Assembly: GCA_021733925.1 (NCBI GenBank) | Contig: JAIPJY010000038.1 | Span: 1-64,000, forward strand | DNA length: 64,000 nucleotides | DNA from: Prosthecobacter sp. | Lineage (GTDB): Bacteria; Verrucomicrobiota; Verrucomicrobiia; Verrucomicrobiales; Verrucomicrobiaceae | Reading direction: 5' to 3' | Shown: positions 16,604 through 25,705 of the stretch, one piece after another | Layout: each line of letters begins with the position of its first letter | Position numbering within the stretch: the first letter of the stretch is position 1 | The notes under the pieces: model-generated | What the model was told of the DNA's origin: nothing | The model's database searches: none | Seen by the model: only the letters and a program-made list of their open reading frames with translations | Translations under genes and position numbers: made by a program

Positions 16604-17668
16604 ATGGCAATGTCAGATCACAAAGATACTAGCCTCGTCACGATGTCTGCACGAATCACAAATCTAAAGCGCATCATCAACTGTCTTTCCGAGCACCGGC
16701 ATCTCTGCGATGACTGCCTCTCTAGCGAGTCCGGCGTGGCACCAAGGCAGACGGTCAACCGCCTCTGCCGTGAGAATTCTCACCTGATCAGCGAGTGCGA
16801 TGACCAGCCCTGCGAAGGACAATGTCGAAAAGAGCACAAGATCCTCCGCTTTCTTCCACGGCAGAGTGGCGGAGACACGCATGAGGACGAATTGGAAGTC
16901 ACTGTTAGGGCAAGCGATGAGGCAGGTGCTATCCCTAAAGTCGATGACATATTGGGTGATACGGAACCATCTGAAAATAGTGACCTAGTCCAGCAAAGAT
17001 CCGCCAATTCTGACTTTTCTCGAAAGGAATATCTCCATGATAATTTCAACGCGATCATTGCGCGGGCACTCGATCTGAAGCCGGCTGATTATCTTGGGCG
17101 TTTGAGTCTTGATGGTCTCATGGATCTCAAGGCCATTACCTCCAATATTCATGCCGTGATCACGCTCAAGCTGACGTTCGCCCTGGTGGACTGGCTGCAA
17201 ATTCATTTGAACGTCAAACCTGAGCAAGCGCGTGCCCTCAATGACGCGGCTGATGCGACCAAGCCCTTTGTTTCGGGATTCGACATCGACAGCAGTGATC
17301 CGAACTTGGTGGCTGAGGTCAAAGGCAACATTCCCGTGAAGGGAGGCTCAGCTTTTGAAGCGGCTCAAGTCAAAGGGCTGACGGATGATGTGCGCCAGAT
17401 GTTCGGCTTGCCACCCAATGGAAAATTCGCTGAGAGGATGTCTGTCAGATCGAAAATTCATCGTCCAAACCTCGGCAGCGCCATGAAATTCTTGGGCGTT
17501 TTCGATTCAGCTCGTGTTCGTGCGGCTGTTAGTAAATGGATGGAGACATTCCGAAAGGCTCATGCCGGACGAAAAGTGGAACTGGCTGAAGGCGTGGTGA
17601 GCTACGATCCCGATACGGTTTACGTCGTCTTTCTCACGCTCGGACCGGCAAAGAAGGGGGAGGATTAA
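16604..17668 (+). CDS. Candidate PD-(D/E)XK nuclease with Cys-rich N-terminus
   Basis: A 354-residue protein not recognised as a named family. The N-terminal 75 residues have six cysteines (C35, C38, C55, C65, C70, C74), suggesting a metal-binding or DNA-binding knuckle, followed by an acidic linker. The C-terminal half contains a compact SGFDIDSSDPNLVAEVKGNI segment; an Asp, then a strand ending E-V-K, is the core of PD-(D/E)XK nucleases, and AAQVKGLTDDV follows as the expected helix. This is a motif-level prediction. It lies ten bases before the DUF262 gene and sits between the pglZ relic and intact pglZ, so the two probably form one restriction cassette. ATG 16610 is an alternative start. 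Confidence 0.5.
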   Translation: MAMSDHKDTSLVTMSARITNLKRIINCLSEHRHLCDDCLSSESGVAPRQTVNRLCRENSHLISECDDQPCEGQCRKEHKILRFLPRQSGGDTHEDELEVTVRASDEAGAIPKVDDILGDTEPSENSDLVQQRSANSDFSRKEYLHDNFNAIIARALDLKPADYLGRLSLDGLMDLKAITSNIHAVITLKLTFALVDWLQIHLNVKPEQARALNDAADATKPFVSGFDIDSSDPNLVAEVKGNIPVKGGSAFEAAQVKGLTDDVRQMFGLPPNGKFAERMSVRSKIHRPNLGSAMKFLGVFDSARVRAAVSKWMETFRKAHAGRKVELAEGVVSYDPDTVYVVFLTLGPAKKGED

Positions 17669-17678
17669 ATTTCACACG

Positions 17679-19853
17679 ATGGGATCCGATCATTCAGAAC
17701 CGACGCCGCCTTCTTTCTCTCTCAGGGAGATCGCCTCTTGGACGCCAGGCGTGTTTCGGGAAGTAAAGACGAAGATTCGCGCCAGCATTCCAGCGCTGCA
17801 GCGCGGACTTGTGTGGACGCCCCAACAAAATGAATTGCTGTGGGACTCGATTCTTCGGGGCTTCCCCATTGGTGCGGTCGTAGTAACCAGGTGGTCCGAC
17901 AAACTGAAGAAGACGGCTGAGGCGGCGGACGAAAGCATCACCTATCATCTCTTGGACGGGCAACAGCGTTGTCACGCCATCGCCCTCGGCTTTTCTGATC
18001 CGTTTGTCGCCAAGGAAACTTCCGACAATGACAAAGTGGAGTCCATCCTTTGGCTGGACCTGAATCCAACACCGGAGCGAAACAGCACGCGCAACTTCTG
18101 GGTTCGCGCTACGACCACCGCCCATCCTTGGGGGTATCGCAAGGATGACGCTGCCACCCCGCTGACTGCCTGGGCGATCCGCGAGGCACTCAAGCCGTTG
18201 GGGCTGGATGCTGCCAAACCGGAGTACAGGCGCCCTTCGCCGATGGACCTCTGGCCCTGTGATGCGGCAGCAAAAATACCTGTCCCGTTGTCATGGCTCC
18301 TGCAATTGCCCGTGGAGGATGAGAGCACCTTCTGGACCAAGCTAGGGACTAGGGCTAAGGAGGCCACCAGATTTCCGTGGGCGGCAAGAATCCGTGATTT
18401 TTGCGTGACCGACGACGCCGCTGAGAACAAGCCCCGCATCTTCAAGGCCATCAAAAGGGCGCATGCAGCGAAGCTGATCGCGTTGGAGACACCTGACGAA
18501 TTGCTGGAAGGTTCGGAACAGGAAAAGTCTGGCGGCAGTGACCGGGAAGATGTCAGCAACATTGAGCAGCTCTTCCAGAGACTGAACAGGCAAGGGACCA
18601 AACTCGATGGCGAGGAACTCGCTTATTCCATGATCAAGGCTCACTGGCCAGACCTGGAGAAGCCGATCAACGATGTGTCCGAGGGGCGGATGCCGCAGGC
18701 GAGAATGGTATCCCTGGGAGTCCGTGCCGCACTGGCCACAGAAGCAAAGCACAACCTGCCAGGACCACCGACGGTGAGCGCCTTGCGAGTCATCGCCCGG
18801 AGTGAGAAGGACAAAAAGGCGATCATTCAAAGCTTCATCACCCAAGACCTGGGTAACGCCTGCGAAATGGTCGGCCAGTGGTTGAAATACGATGCGCAGA
18901 CGAATCCAAGCGGATTGCTGCCGGTGCATATCACCAGCATAGCGATGAGTTCGCGTGAGGTTTACCTACTCCTGCTTCATTTCGCCAATCGGCTGTTGGA
19001 AGGTCATGCTGCCCCGGCGGGCTGGACCAAGGCCATGCAGGCAATGGCGACGATGATCCATTGGTTCGCACCGGAGAAAGCCAAGGTTGCCAATCGTGTG
19101 TATGTCCGCTGTCGTGATGGAATGAGTCTCGATAACATCCGCACGGCGTTGCTGGAGGCACACACTGCGGGAGAGATCCAAACGATCCATGCGCCCAAAG
19201 CGGTTGAGGATTTCATTCGGCTCCCAGAGAGTGGCCTCAAGGACTGGAACTGGTGGCAGCCCATCCACGGAGATGGCACAGCAGAGGGGATCCAACAGCG
19301 TCGTAGAGTTTGGGAGGTTTTCCTGAACTTCCGCAACAACCGTGGACTGCTGCTTTATGCCCAGCGTGGCTATCTCGCCCGGCGGTTTCGGGACTATGAT
19401 CCCGCCCGCAAGGATCTTTGGGAAGCTCACAATCGCCCCTGGGATTTCGACCACATTTTGGCCTCATATTACTTCCACAACCGCAAAGATGGGAGCGACT
19501 TCCGTGGCATCTGCGGTCAGTGGGGCTACACCATCGGCAACCTCCGCGCCTGGCCGTTCGAGGACAACCGTTCCGACCAAGCTGAGGAAGCAGCGAAAAA
19601 GATCAAAGGGGATCCTAGTCGTCTGGAAGACAGCTTTTTAACAACCGATGAAGAGCTGGCATTTTCTGGAGGTGACAAGGCACGTCGCGACGAAGCCGCC
19701 GCTCGATCATTTGTAGTCAACTGCAGGAGACGCCTTCTGCGGATCTACCGAACGTGGTATGAAGCTGTCGGCGTTGAGAACCTGGTGACCACCCATGAAG
19801 AAAACAACTCAATCGCAACGGAGCCTGCGGCCATGATCGCTTCGGCTGTATGA
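17679..19853 (+). CDS. DUF262/HNH GmrSD-type (BrxU-like) restriction enzyme
   Basis: A 724-residue protein with an N-terminal DUF262 (ParB/Srx-like NTPase) domain: the P-x-LQRGLVW motif near residues 38-46, SILRGFPIGAVVV at 57-69, and the diagnostic LLDGQQR at 91-97. Near residue 589 a WDFDHILASYYF segment is followed by a WGYTIGNLRAWPFEDNR stretch, an HNH/DUF1524-like nuclease signature. This architecture is that of GmrSD family type IV restriction enzymes, which cut modified phage DNA; BrxU, a BREX-associated GmrSD protein, complements BREX against phages with modified cytosines. The link to BrxU is inferred from domain order and location. It ends 13 bases before pglZ. Confidence 0.8.
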   Translation: MGSDHSEPTPPSFSLREIASWTPGVFREVKTKIRASIPALQRGLVWTPQQNELLWDSILRGFPIGAVVVTRWSDKLKKTAEAADESITYHLLDGQQRCHAIALGFSDPFVAKETSDNDKVESILWLDLNPTPERNSTRNFWVRATTTAHPWGYRKDDAATPLTAWAIREALKPLGLDAAKPEYRRPSPMDLWPCDAAAKIPVPLSWLLQLPVEDESTFWTKLGTRAKEATRFPWAARIRDFCVTDDAAENKPRIFKAIKRAHAAKLIALETPDELLEGSEQEKSGGSDREDVSNIEQLFQRLNRQGTKLDGEELAYSMIKAHWPDLEKPINDVSEGRMPQARMVSLGVRAALATEAKHNLPGPPTVSALRVIARSEKDKKAIIQSFITQDLGNACEMVGQWLKYDAQTNPSGLLPVHITSIAMSSREVYLLLLHFANRLLEGHAAPAGWTKAMQAMATMIHWFAPEKAKVANRVYVRCRDGMSLDNIRTALLEAHTAGEIQTIHAPKAVEDFIRLPESGLKDWNWWQPIHGDGTAEGIQQRRRVWEVFLNFRNNRGLLLYAQRGYLARRFRDYDPARKDLWEAHNRPWDFDHILASYYFHNRKDGSDFRGICGQWGYTIGNLRAWPFEDNRSDQAEEAAKKIKGDPSRLEDSFLTTDEELAFSGGDKARRDEAAARSFVVNCRRRLLRIYRTWYEAVGVENLVTTHEENNSIATEPAAMIASAV

Positions 19854-19866
19854 ACACCTATTTCGC

Positions 19867-22368
19867 ATGAAACGAATCCATGACAGTCTCCAGCATGTGT
19901 TCCAGCGCCACCGCTTGGTCTTTTGGTATGATCCGACATGCGAGTGGGCTGAGGCCTTCAACACCTACCCGGATGAAAGCGTGGTCAAGCTCACGGTGGC
20001 AGGCAATGAGTTTGGCACCAAGGTGCGCATCGTCCGTGATCCGAACCCCGATGCCAACTTCCTGATTTATTTGCCCACAGCCCGCCCGGCAGATGCGGAC
20101 AACTGGCTGCTGGACCTCCTGCTGCAAGGCTATGAATACAAGGCGGACAAGGCCTCGCTGGCGCTCCAGGAAGTCGGCCTACCGCACGAATTTCTCCATC
20201 TCGCAGAAGCGCATGGCAAATATTTCCACAGCGCGAAGCGCGTCCAATCCCTGAAGGAAATGATCGGCAAGGACGACCAGAGCCGGGAGATCCGGCTCAA
20301 GATGATGGCGGTGCTCGCGGACACCGACGTGGAGGTGGATGCCATGCTGCTGCGCTTCCTCCGCACGGATCCGGAAGCGGATTTAATCGCAACGGATCGA
20401 GTGGACGAGTGCCTCGGGGCGGCGGCCTTGGCGGAATCGTTTTGGCAGGAAGTGGAGCGCCTGTTTGGCTACACGGCGGCAGTCCCCTCACTGCGGGACT
20501 TCGCCGTGTCACTGTTTCGCGGAGCCAATCCGCTGGACACTCAGGCGGCACTGCATCCGCACGCGAAAGTCTTCCTGCAACGGTGGAAGGACAGCCAAAC
20601 ACACAGCCTCTGGTTTCGCGACTGGGCACACCAAATGGAGAAGGAACTGCAAATCGCCGCCGCACTTGGCGGGCTGGACGAGCGGAAAACGCTCGGCGAT
20701 TGCGACACGTTTGAGATTTTCGAGAAGTTCACTCTGCACCGGCTGTGCCAGTCGTTTGCCAACGGGGCCGCAGCCGTGGACCTCCGTGCAGTGGTGCAGC
20801 AACGGCGTGGTTCCATTTGGTGGCCGCAGCACGAGCCTGGCTACGCTGCCGTGGAGCAGGCCGTGGAGTTGCGTGAATTGCTGGCCGGGGCCGAGTTGAC
20901 GATGGATTCCGTCACCAGTGGCGTGAGTCGTTATGTGACCACTTGGTGGCGTATCGACATGGCCTACCGTCTCTGCACGTGGAACTTGCGCCGCTACGGT
21001 CAGGTGCAGGTGATGGAGCAGATCACGCAATGGGTGGAGAAGTCTTATGTGAATAATTTCCTCCTCCCGCTGGCCGACCGCTGGAGCGATCAAGTGCGCG
21101 GCATGGAAACGTGGGGGTGCTCCGAAGTGATCGCCCAGCGGCGTTTCTTCAGCCACTATGTGCAGCCATTCTTGATAAAGGGGCAGAAGGTGTTCGTGAT
21201 CATCTCCGATGCCCTTCGCTATGAAGCGGCATCTGATTTTGCGCAGCGGCTGCGCTCCGCCAATCGCTGGACCGCTGAGGTGGAGGCGCTTTTTGGCTCC
21301 CTGCCATCCTACACCCAGCTCGGGATGGCGGCTCTGCTGCCCGGTCAGCAACTGACCGTGGACGCAATAACAGCAACAGTGACCGTGGATGGACGCAGCG
21401 CTACGGGCACGGCCAATCGCCGCGAGATCCTGAGCCTCGCCTGTGATGGAAAGGCGACAGCCATTCAAGCAGAAGAGTTCCTGGAACTGAACACGAAGAC
21501 CGAGGGCCGTGCGCTGATGCGCGATCACGAGGTCATTTACATCTTCCACAACGTCATCGACAAGACCGGCGATGCGGCTGGCACGGAGGCGAAAACTTTC
21601 GATGCCGTGGAGCAAGCCTTCGCGGAGCTAGATCTGATCATCAAGAAAGTGGCGAACATCAACGGCAGCAACATGCTGCTCACGGCGGATCACGGCTTCC
21701 TCTTCCAACAGGACGATGTGGCTAAAGACGATGCCACGCCCCTGCCAACCGCCGGCGAATGGACTTTCAAAAACCGGCGTTTTGCCCTCGGACGAGACAT
21801 CTCACCGAACGCCAAGGTGAAGATCTTTGACAGCACCGCCCTGGGACTTGGTGGAGACTGGTCAGCCGCATTTCCTCTCTCGCTCGGGCGCTTTCCGCTT
21901 CAAGGCTCTGGGATGCGCTACGTCCACGGCGGCAGCAGTCTGCAAGAGGTGGTGGTGCCCGTGGTCAAGATTCACAAGGCCCGCTCTGATGACACGGGCA
22001 AAGTAGAGATCGAGCTGCTGCGTGTGCCCGCCAAGATCACTACGGGTCAACTTTCCATCGCGCTCTTCCAGGACCGGCCCGCTCAAGGCAAGGTGCTGCC
22101 CCGCACGCTCCGCGTGGGCATCTTTGCCAAAGACGGCACCAGTCTCTCTGAGATCAAGACGCAGACCTTTGATTCCAAGGAACAAGAAGCACGCCAGAGG
22201 GAGACGACCATGCTCTTGGTGCTTTCCGCCGCTGCCGATACATTCAACAACCGTGAAGTGGATCTGCGCCTCGAAGAAACCGTCTCCGGCACGAACCAGA
22301 TCGTGACTTACAAGACGCACAGCCTCAAACTCCAGAAACCCTTCACCAGCGACTTCGATGAACTCTGA
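19867..22368 (+). CDS. pglZ: BREX type 1 alkaline-phosphatase-like protein PglZ
   Basis: An 833-residue BREX core protein. The alkaline phosphatase superfamily core begins around residue 440 with KVFVIISDALRYEAASDF (the metal-ligand Asp) and continues to LLTADHGFLF near residue 605 (metal-ligand Asp-His). The N-terminal half (HVFQRHRLVFWYD...) and the C-terminal beta domain match type A PglZ of BREX-1. PglZ is required for exclusion; characterised homologues have metal-dependent nuclease or phosphodiesterase-like activity in vitro. The first 57 codons are duplicated as a relic at 16349. The last eleven bases overlap brxL. Confidence 0.95.
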   Translation: MKRIHDSLQHVFQRHRLVFWYDPTCEWAEAFNTYPDESVVKLTVAGNEFGTKVRIVRDPNPDANFLIYLPTARPADADNWLLDLLLQGYEYKADKASLALQEVGLPHEFLHLAEAHGKYFHSAKRVQSLKEMIGKDDQSREIRLKMMAVLADTDVEVDAMLLRFLRTDPEADLIATDRVDECLGAAALAESFWQEVERLFGYTAAVPSLRDFAVSLFRGANPLDTQAALHPHAKVFLQRWKDSQTHSLWFRDWAHQMEKELQIAAALGGLDERKTLGDCDTFEIFEKFTLHRLCQSFANGAAAVDLRAVVQQRRGSIWWPQHEPGYAAVEQAVELRELLAGAELTMDSVTSGVSRYVTTWWRIDMAYRLCTWNLRRYGQVQVMEQITQWVEKSYVNNFLLPLADRWSDQVRGMETWGCSEVIAQRRFFSHYVQPFLIKGQKVFVIISDALRYEAASDFAQRLRSANRWTAEVEALFGSLPSYTQLGMAALLPGQQLTVDAITATVTVDGRSATGTANRREILSLACDGKATAIQAEEFLELNTKTEGRALMRDHEVIYIFHNVIDKTGDAAGTEAKTFDAVEQAFAELDLIIKKVANINGSNMLLTADHGFLFQQDDVAKDDATPLPTAGEWTFKNRRFALGRDISPNAKVKIFDSTALGLGGDWSAAFPLSLGRFPLQGSGMRYVHGGSSLQEVVVPVVKIHKARSDDTGKVEIELLRVPAKITTGQLSIALFQDRPAQGKVLPRTLRVGIFAKDGTSLSEIKTQTFDSKEQEARQRETTMLLVLSAAADTFNNREVDLRLEETVSGTNQIVTYKTHSLKLQKPFTSDFDEL

Positions 22369-24490
22369 ATCCACACCCGACCCCGCAGCCAGTGAAGAGC
22401 AGGAGCCATTTGTTGCTGAGCCCCGTCAACTGAGCCCGCTGGATCAAAAAATCCTCCAGCACTTCCCTGGATTGGTAGTGCGTAAAGACCTGACAAAAGG
22501 GCTGAAACAGAACGCGGTGGTCCCCACTTACGTGCTGGAATACCTGCTGGGTCAGCACTGCGCCACCGATGACAATGAAGTGATCAAGGCGGGCCTGGAA
22601 TCCGTTCAGAAGATCCTGGCCAAGCACTATGTGCATCGAAACCAGGCGCAACTGGTGAAGTCCACGATCAAGGAAAAGGGGCGGCACAAGGTCATCGACA
22701 AGCTGACCGTTGAACTGAACGATAAGGGCGGATTTTACGAAGCCGAGTTCACCAACTTGGGCCTCAAGAAAGTGCCAGTGTCTGACGATTTTGTCCGCAG
22801 GTATCCGAAGCTGCTGGTGGGTGGCATCTGGTGTATCACCGATGTGACCTATGAAGTCGCCGAAGACCCCAAGGCAAGTCCATGGCAGATCGACACCCTG
22901 AAGCCAATTCAGGTAGCCAGCGTGGACTATGAGCAGTTTTTGAAAGCTCGGGCACAGTTCACTACAGAGGAGTGGATGGACGTGCTGATGCAGAGCATGG
23001 GCTTTAATCCTGAGATGTTCGGGCGGCGTGCCAAACTCCTGACTTTGATTCGCCTCATTCCGTATTGTGAGCGCAATTACAACCTTCTCGAACTCGGGCC
23101 GAAGGGCACTGGGAAATCCCACATCTACGCGGAGTTCTCGCCTCACGGGATGCTCATTTCCGGCTCTGAAGTGACCGCTCCCAAGCTCTTCGTGAGCAAC
23201 TCAAGCGGCAAGATCGGACTCGTCGGCTATTGGGATTGCGTTTGCTTCGACGAGTTCGCCGGCAAGGACAAGAAGGTGGACAAGGCGCTGGTGGACATCA
23301 TGAAGAATTACATGGCCAACCGCACTTTCTCACGGGGGATCGAGCAGCTCACAGCCGAAGCTTCGATGGTGTTCATGGGCAACACCAAGAAGTCCGTGGC
23401 CTACATGCTCAAGCATTCCCATTTCTTCGAGCCGCTGCCTGACAAGTATATCGACTCCGCCTTCCTTGACCGCATCCACGCCTACAACCCAGGCTGGGAA
23501 GTCGCACCAATCCGGCATGACCTCTTCACCAACGGATATGGCTTTGTCGTTGATTTTATCGCCGAGGTGTTGAAGCACCTGCGAACGGAAGATTTCACAG
23601 GGGCTTACAAACAGCACTTTGAGGTCACCTCTGAAGTCTCCACACGCGATCAGACCGGCTTTGAAAAGACTTTCTCCGGGCTGATGAAGATCCTCTTCCC
23701 GGATGGCAAATGCACTCCCGTGGAGACTGAGGAACTGCTGGCTTTCTCTATGGAATCTCGTCGGCGTGTGCGTGAACACATCCTGCGCATCGACGACACC
23801 TTCAAGCGCCACGACTTTATCTACAGACCTCTCAGTGGAGGTGCGCCAGTAACGGTGCTGACCCCTGAAGAAATTCAGTATCCAACCTTTGCTGGGCCGC
23901 GAACTCAGCAAGCCGTCAATGGTGAGCCAGGTCCTGAGGCCCATGAAGACATTCCTCCTGCGGCTGAGCCGTCTCCTGCAACGCCAACAACCGCTGTCGC
24001 AGATGAACCGCAGCCTGGACATGTCGTGATCCCCGAGAACACCAAGGGCTGGAGCTACCGTCGTCTGTTCGCCAAGCACCTCACCGGCGCACGCAGTATC
24101 ACCATTTGCGACCCTTACATTCGGATGTTCTTCCAGGCGAGAAACCTCATGGAGTTCCTGCAAATGGTTCATGATTTGGTGCCAGAAGGTGATGAAGTCG
24201 CCGTGCATCTGAAGACACAGTCAGATATGGATTCCTGCGTGAAACAGGAAGAAAATCTCAACCAACTCGTCCACTCATTTACTGGCTCACGAGTTGCTTT
24301 CAGTTGGGAGTTTGACCACAGCCCCAACTTCCACGCCCGAAACATCACGACTGACACTGGCTGGAAGATCACCATTGATCGTGGCATGGACATCTTCCAG
24401 CGTTATGAGACAGGCCCATTCTCGCTCGCGCAAGCCATGCAGGAAGCACGCCTAACACGCGGGGCAGAAATCACTTATCTCAAGGTCTGA
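22358..24490 (+). CDS. brxL: BREX AAA+ protein BrxL with MIT_C-like C-terminus
   Basis: A 710-residue protein. Residues 20-540 are the BrxL AAA+ core: Walker A GPKGTGKS at 247-254 and a Walker B strand DCVCFDEFAG near 293-302. Textbook BrxL has a C-terminal Lon-type protease-like domain, but no GxSAG serine motif is visible here. Instead a linker rich in Pro and Ala (about 510-545) leads to a domain starting KGWSYRRLF near 561, with ITICDPYIRMFF and FHARNITTDTGWKI followed by RGMDIFQ. This is the pattern of the MIT C-terminal (MITD1-like, PLD-fold) domain, which binds membranes in eukaryotes. BrxL forms DNA-encircling rings in characterised systems. The C-terminal replacement is unusual and may alter targeting. 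Confidence 0.9.
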   Translation: MNSESTPDPAASEEQEPFVAEPRQLSPLDQKILQHFPGLVVRKDLTKGLKQNAVVPTYVLEYLLGQHCATDDNEVIKAGLESVQKILAKHYVHRNQAQLVKSTIKEKGRHKVIDKLTVELNDKGGFYEAEFTNLGLKKVPVSDDFVRRYPKLLVGGIWCITDVTYEVAEDPKASPWQIDTLKPIQVASVDYEQFLKARAQFTTEEWMDVLMQSMGFNPEMFGRRAKLLTLIRLIPYCERNYNLLELGPKGTGKSHIYAEFSPHGMLISGSEVTAPKLFVSNSSGKIGLVGYWDCVCFDEFAGKDKKVDKALVDIMKNYMANRTFSRGIEQLTAEASMVFMGNTKKSVAYMLKHSHFFEPLPDKYIDSAFLDRIHAYNPGWEVAPIRHDLFTNGYGFVVDFIAEVLKHLRTEDFTGAYKQHFEVTSEVSTRDQTGFEKTFSGLMKILFPDGKCTPVETEELLAFSMESRRRVREHILRIDDTFKRHDFIYRPLSGGAPVTVLTPEEIQYPTFAGPRTQQAVNGEPGPEAHEDIPPAAEPSPATPTTAVADEPQPGHVVIPENTKGWSYRRLFAKHLTGARSITICDPYIRMFFQARNLMEFLQMVHDLVPEGDEVAVHLKTQSDMDSCVKQEENLNQLVHSFTGSRVAFSWEFDHSPNFHARNITTDTGWKITIDRGMDIFQRYETGPFSLAQAMQEARLTRGAEITYLKV

Positions 24491-24530
24491 GGCGGCCGTC
24501 GCATTTAAACCTGGCTCGATACCAAAAAAG

Positions 24531-25340
24531 ATGAGGAAGATCACGATTTACATGTGGGGATACTGGGGCTGGGGCAACGCCGCGCCAGAACTCGTCAAAG
24601 CCGTTGATGCCGTTGAGCGAAAGCGCGGATTCAGACCGCCAGTATTTGTAGATATTCGCATGAAGAGGACGGCCCGTCCTGCGGTATTCCGTGGAAAGGC
24701 TTTCGGGCAGGTGGTCGGCCCGGCGCGGTATGAAACCATGGACGCCCTTGGCAACGAGCATTATCTAGATGATGGCAGGAAACGCCTGCCGCACTCCAAG
24801 CGCAAGATTGTCATTCATGATCCAACGGCTGCCGATCTCTTGCTGGATAGGGCAGTTGAGCTGAAAAAGCAGAATAGGCATGTGATCTATTTCTGTGCCT
24901 GCGCATTTCCCAACGGCAATGTGAACAATGATGGTGAGTTTTACGCTTGCCACCGCTCCACTGTCTTAAGCCTGTTGATCAAATGCGCGAGGGCTAGAGG
25001 AATCGCTTTGGAGGTGGTTGAGTGGCCCGGCGGTGGCGGCAACCGCTTCGACATGGCGGCATCTCTTGAAACATTGAAATCGGTGCGTCGAGGTCGCAAG
25101 CTGGTGCCTATTTCCAGCCTACACTCGCTCGCAAATTGGGCAGAGACTCCATGGGGATCATTGGTCCGCCTGCATTGCGGTGATGACGAACTTATGATTC
25201 TCACAGGGCCTGCAAAATACAAACAAGAGGCATGGGCGCTGCCCGTACTGGATTGGAGTGAACCCGACCAGAATGCCAATATGAGGACCAAATCCAAACG
25301 CTGGCGTTGTCAGCATGGAGTGGATGCAGTTTGTGCTTGA
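24531..25340 (+). CDS. DUF488-like protein
   Basis: A 269-residue protein 40 bases after brxL. The N-terminus (KITIYMWGYWGWGN, then PPVFVDIRMKRTARP) and the cysteine motif CACAFP (C122, C124) followed by CHR at 140-142 are the DUF488 pattern: a Rossmann-like core that begins with an I-Y-T-x-G/W strand, a V-D-I-R strand, and a C-x-x-x-x-P...C-H-R metal or redox site. The biochemical role of DUF488 is unknown. Its adjacency to brxL suggests an accessory to BREX. The frame past its stop continues with protein-like sequence (see the decayed fragment at 25341). Confidence 0.6.
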   Translation: MRKITIYMWGYWGWGNAAPELVKAVDAVERKRGFRPPVFVDIRMKRTARPAVFRGKAFGQVVGPARYETMDALGNEHYLDDGRKRLPHSKRKIVIHDPTAADLLLDRAVELKKQNRHVIYFCACAFPNGNVNNDGEFYACHRSTVLSLLIKCARARGIALEVVEWPGGGGNRFDMAASLETLKSVRRGRKLVPISSLHSLANWAETPWGSLVRLHCGDDELMILTGPAKYKQEAWALPVLDWSEPDQNANMRTKSKRWRCQHGVDAVCA

Positions 25341-25705
25341 TCAGCGCCATGCACACCCACCTGGTTTCTCGATTTCTGCGCCACCACCACCAGTCCCAAA
25401 CGCCGCCTGCTGCTGACCAACTACGAACTCGGTGCCGATGTGCATGGCAAAGGTGTTCATTCGGGCCTGAAATTCGCCGACACCGCCAAGAAAATCTTAG
25501 CCGGACAGGAGATGGAATAAGACGCCCTGCGTGTCCTCAACAACTACCGCAAAATTGCAACGGGTCACACACCGCCGCGTTGGCAGGCTGGGAATGTCGG
25601 TGAAAACAAACTTGCAGCCAATTCAGCAGCGACCTCTACTCAGCGCCTTATTGACCCAGCAACACCGTATTTCATGCGGGTGATTCAGTGCATCACAAAT
25701 TTCCA
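25341..25705 (+). pseudogene. Decayed coding remnants
   Basis: In the frame of the preceding gene, after its TGA, the DNA reads as WFLDFCATTTSPKRRLLLTN and continues through LKFADTAKKILAGQEME to TAA at 25518. It then resumes as DALRVLNNYRKIATGHTPPR and further to the stop near 25708. The composition and residue mix look like real protein, but there is no start codon and there is an internal stop. I do not recognise the parent gene. A nonsense-broken ORF or the 3' tail of a gene lost when flanking modules were exchanged are both possible. Confidence 0.4.
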
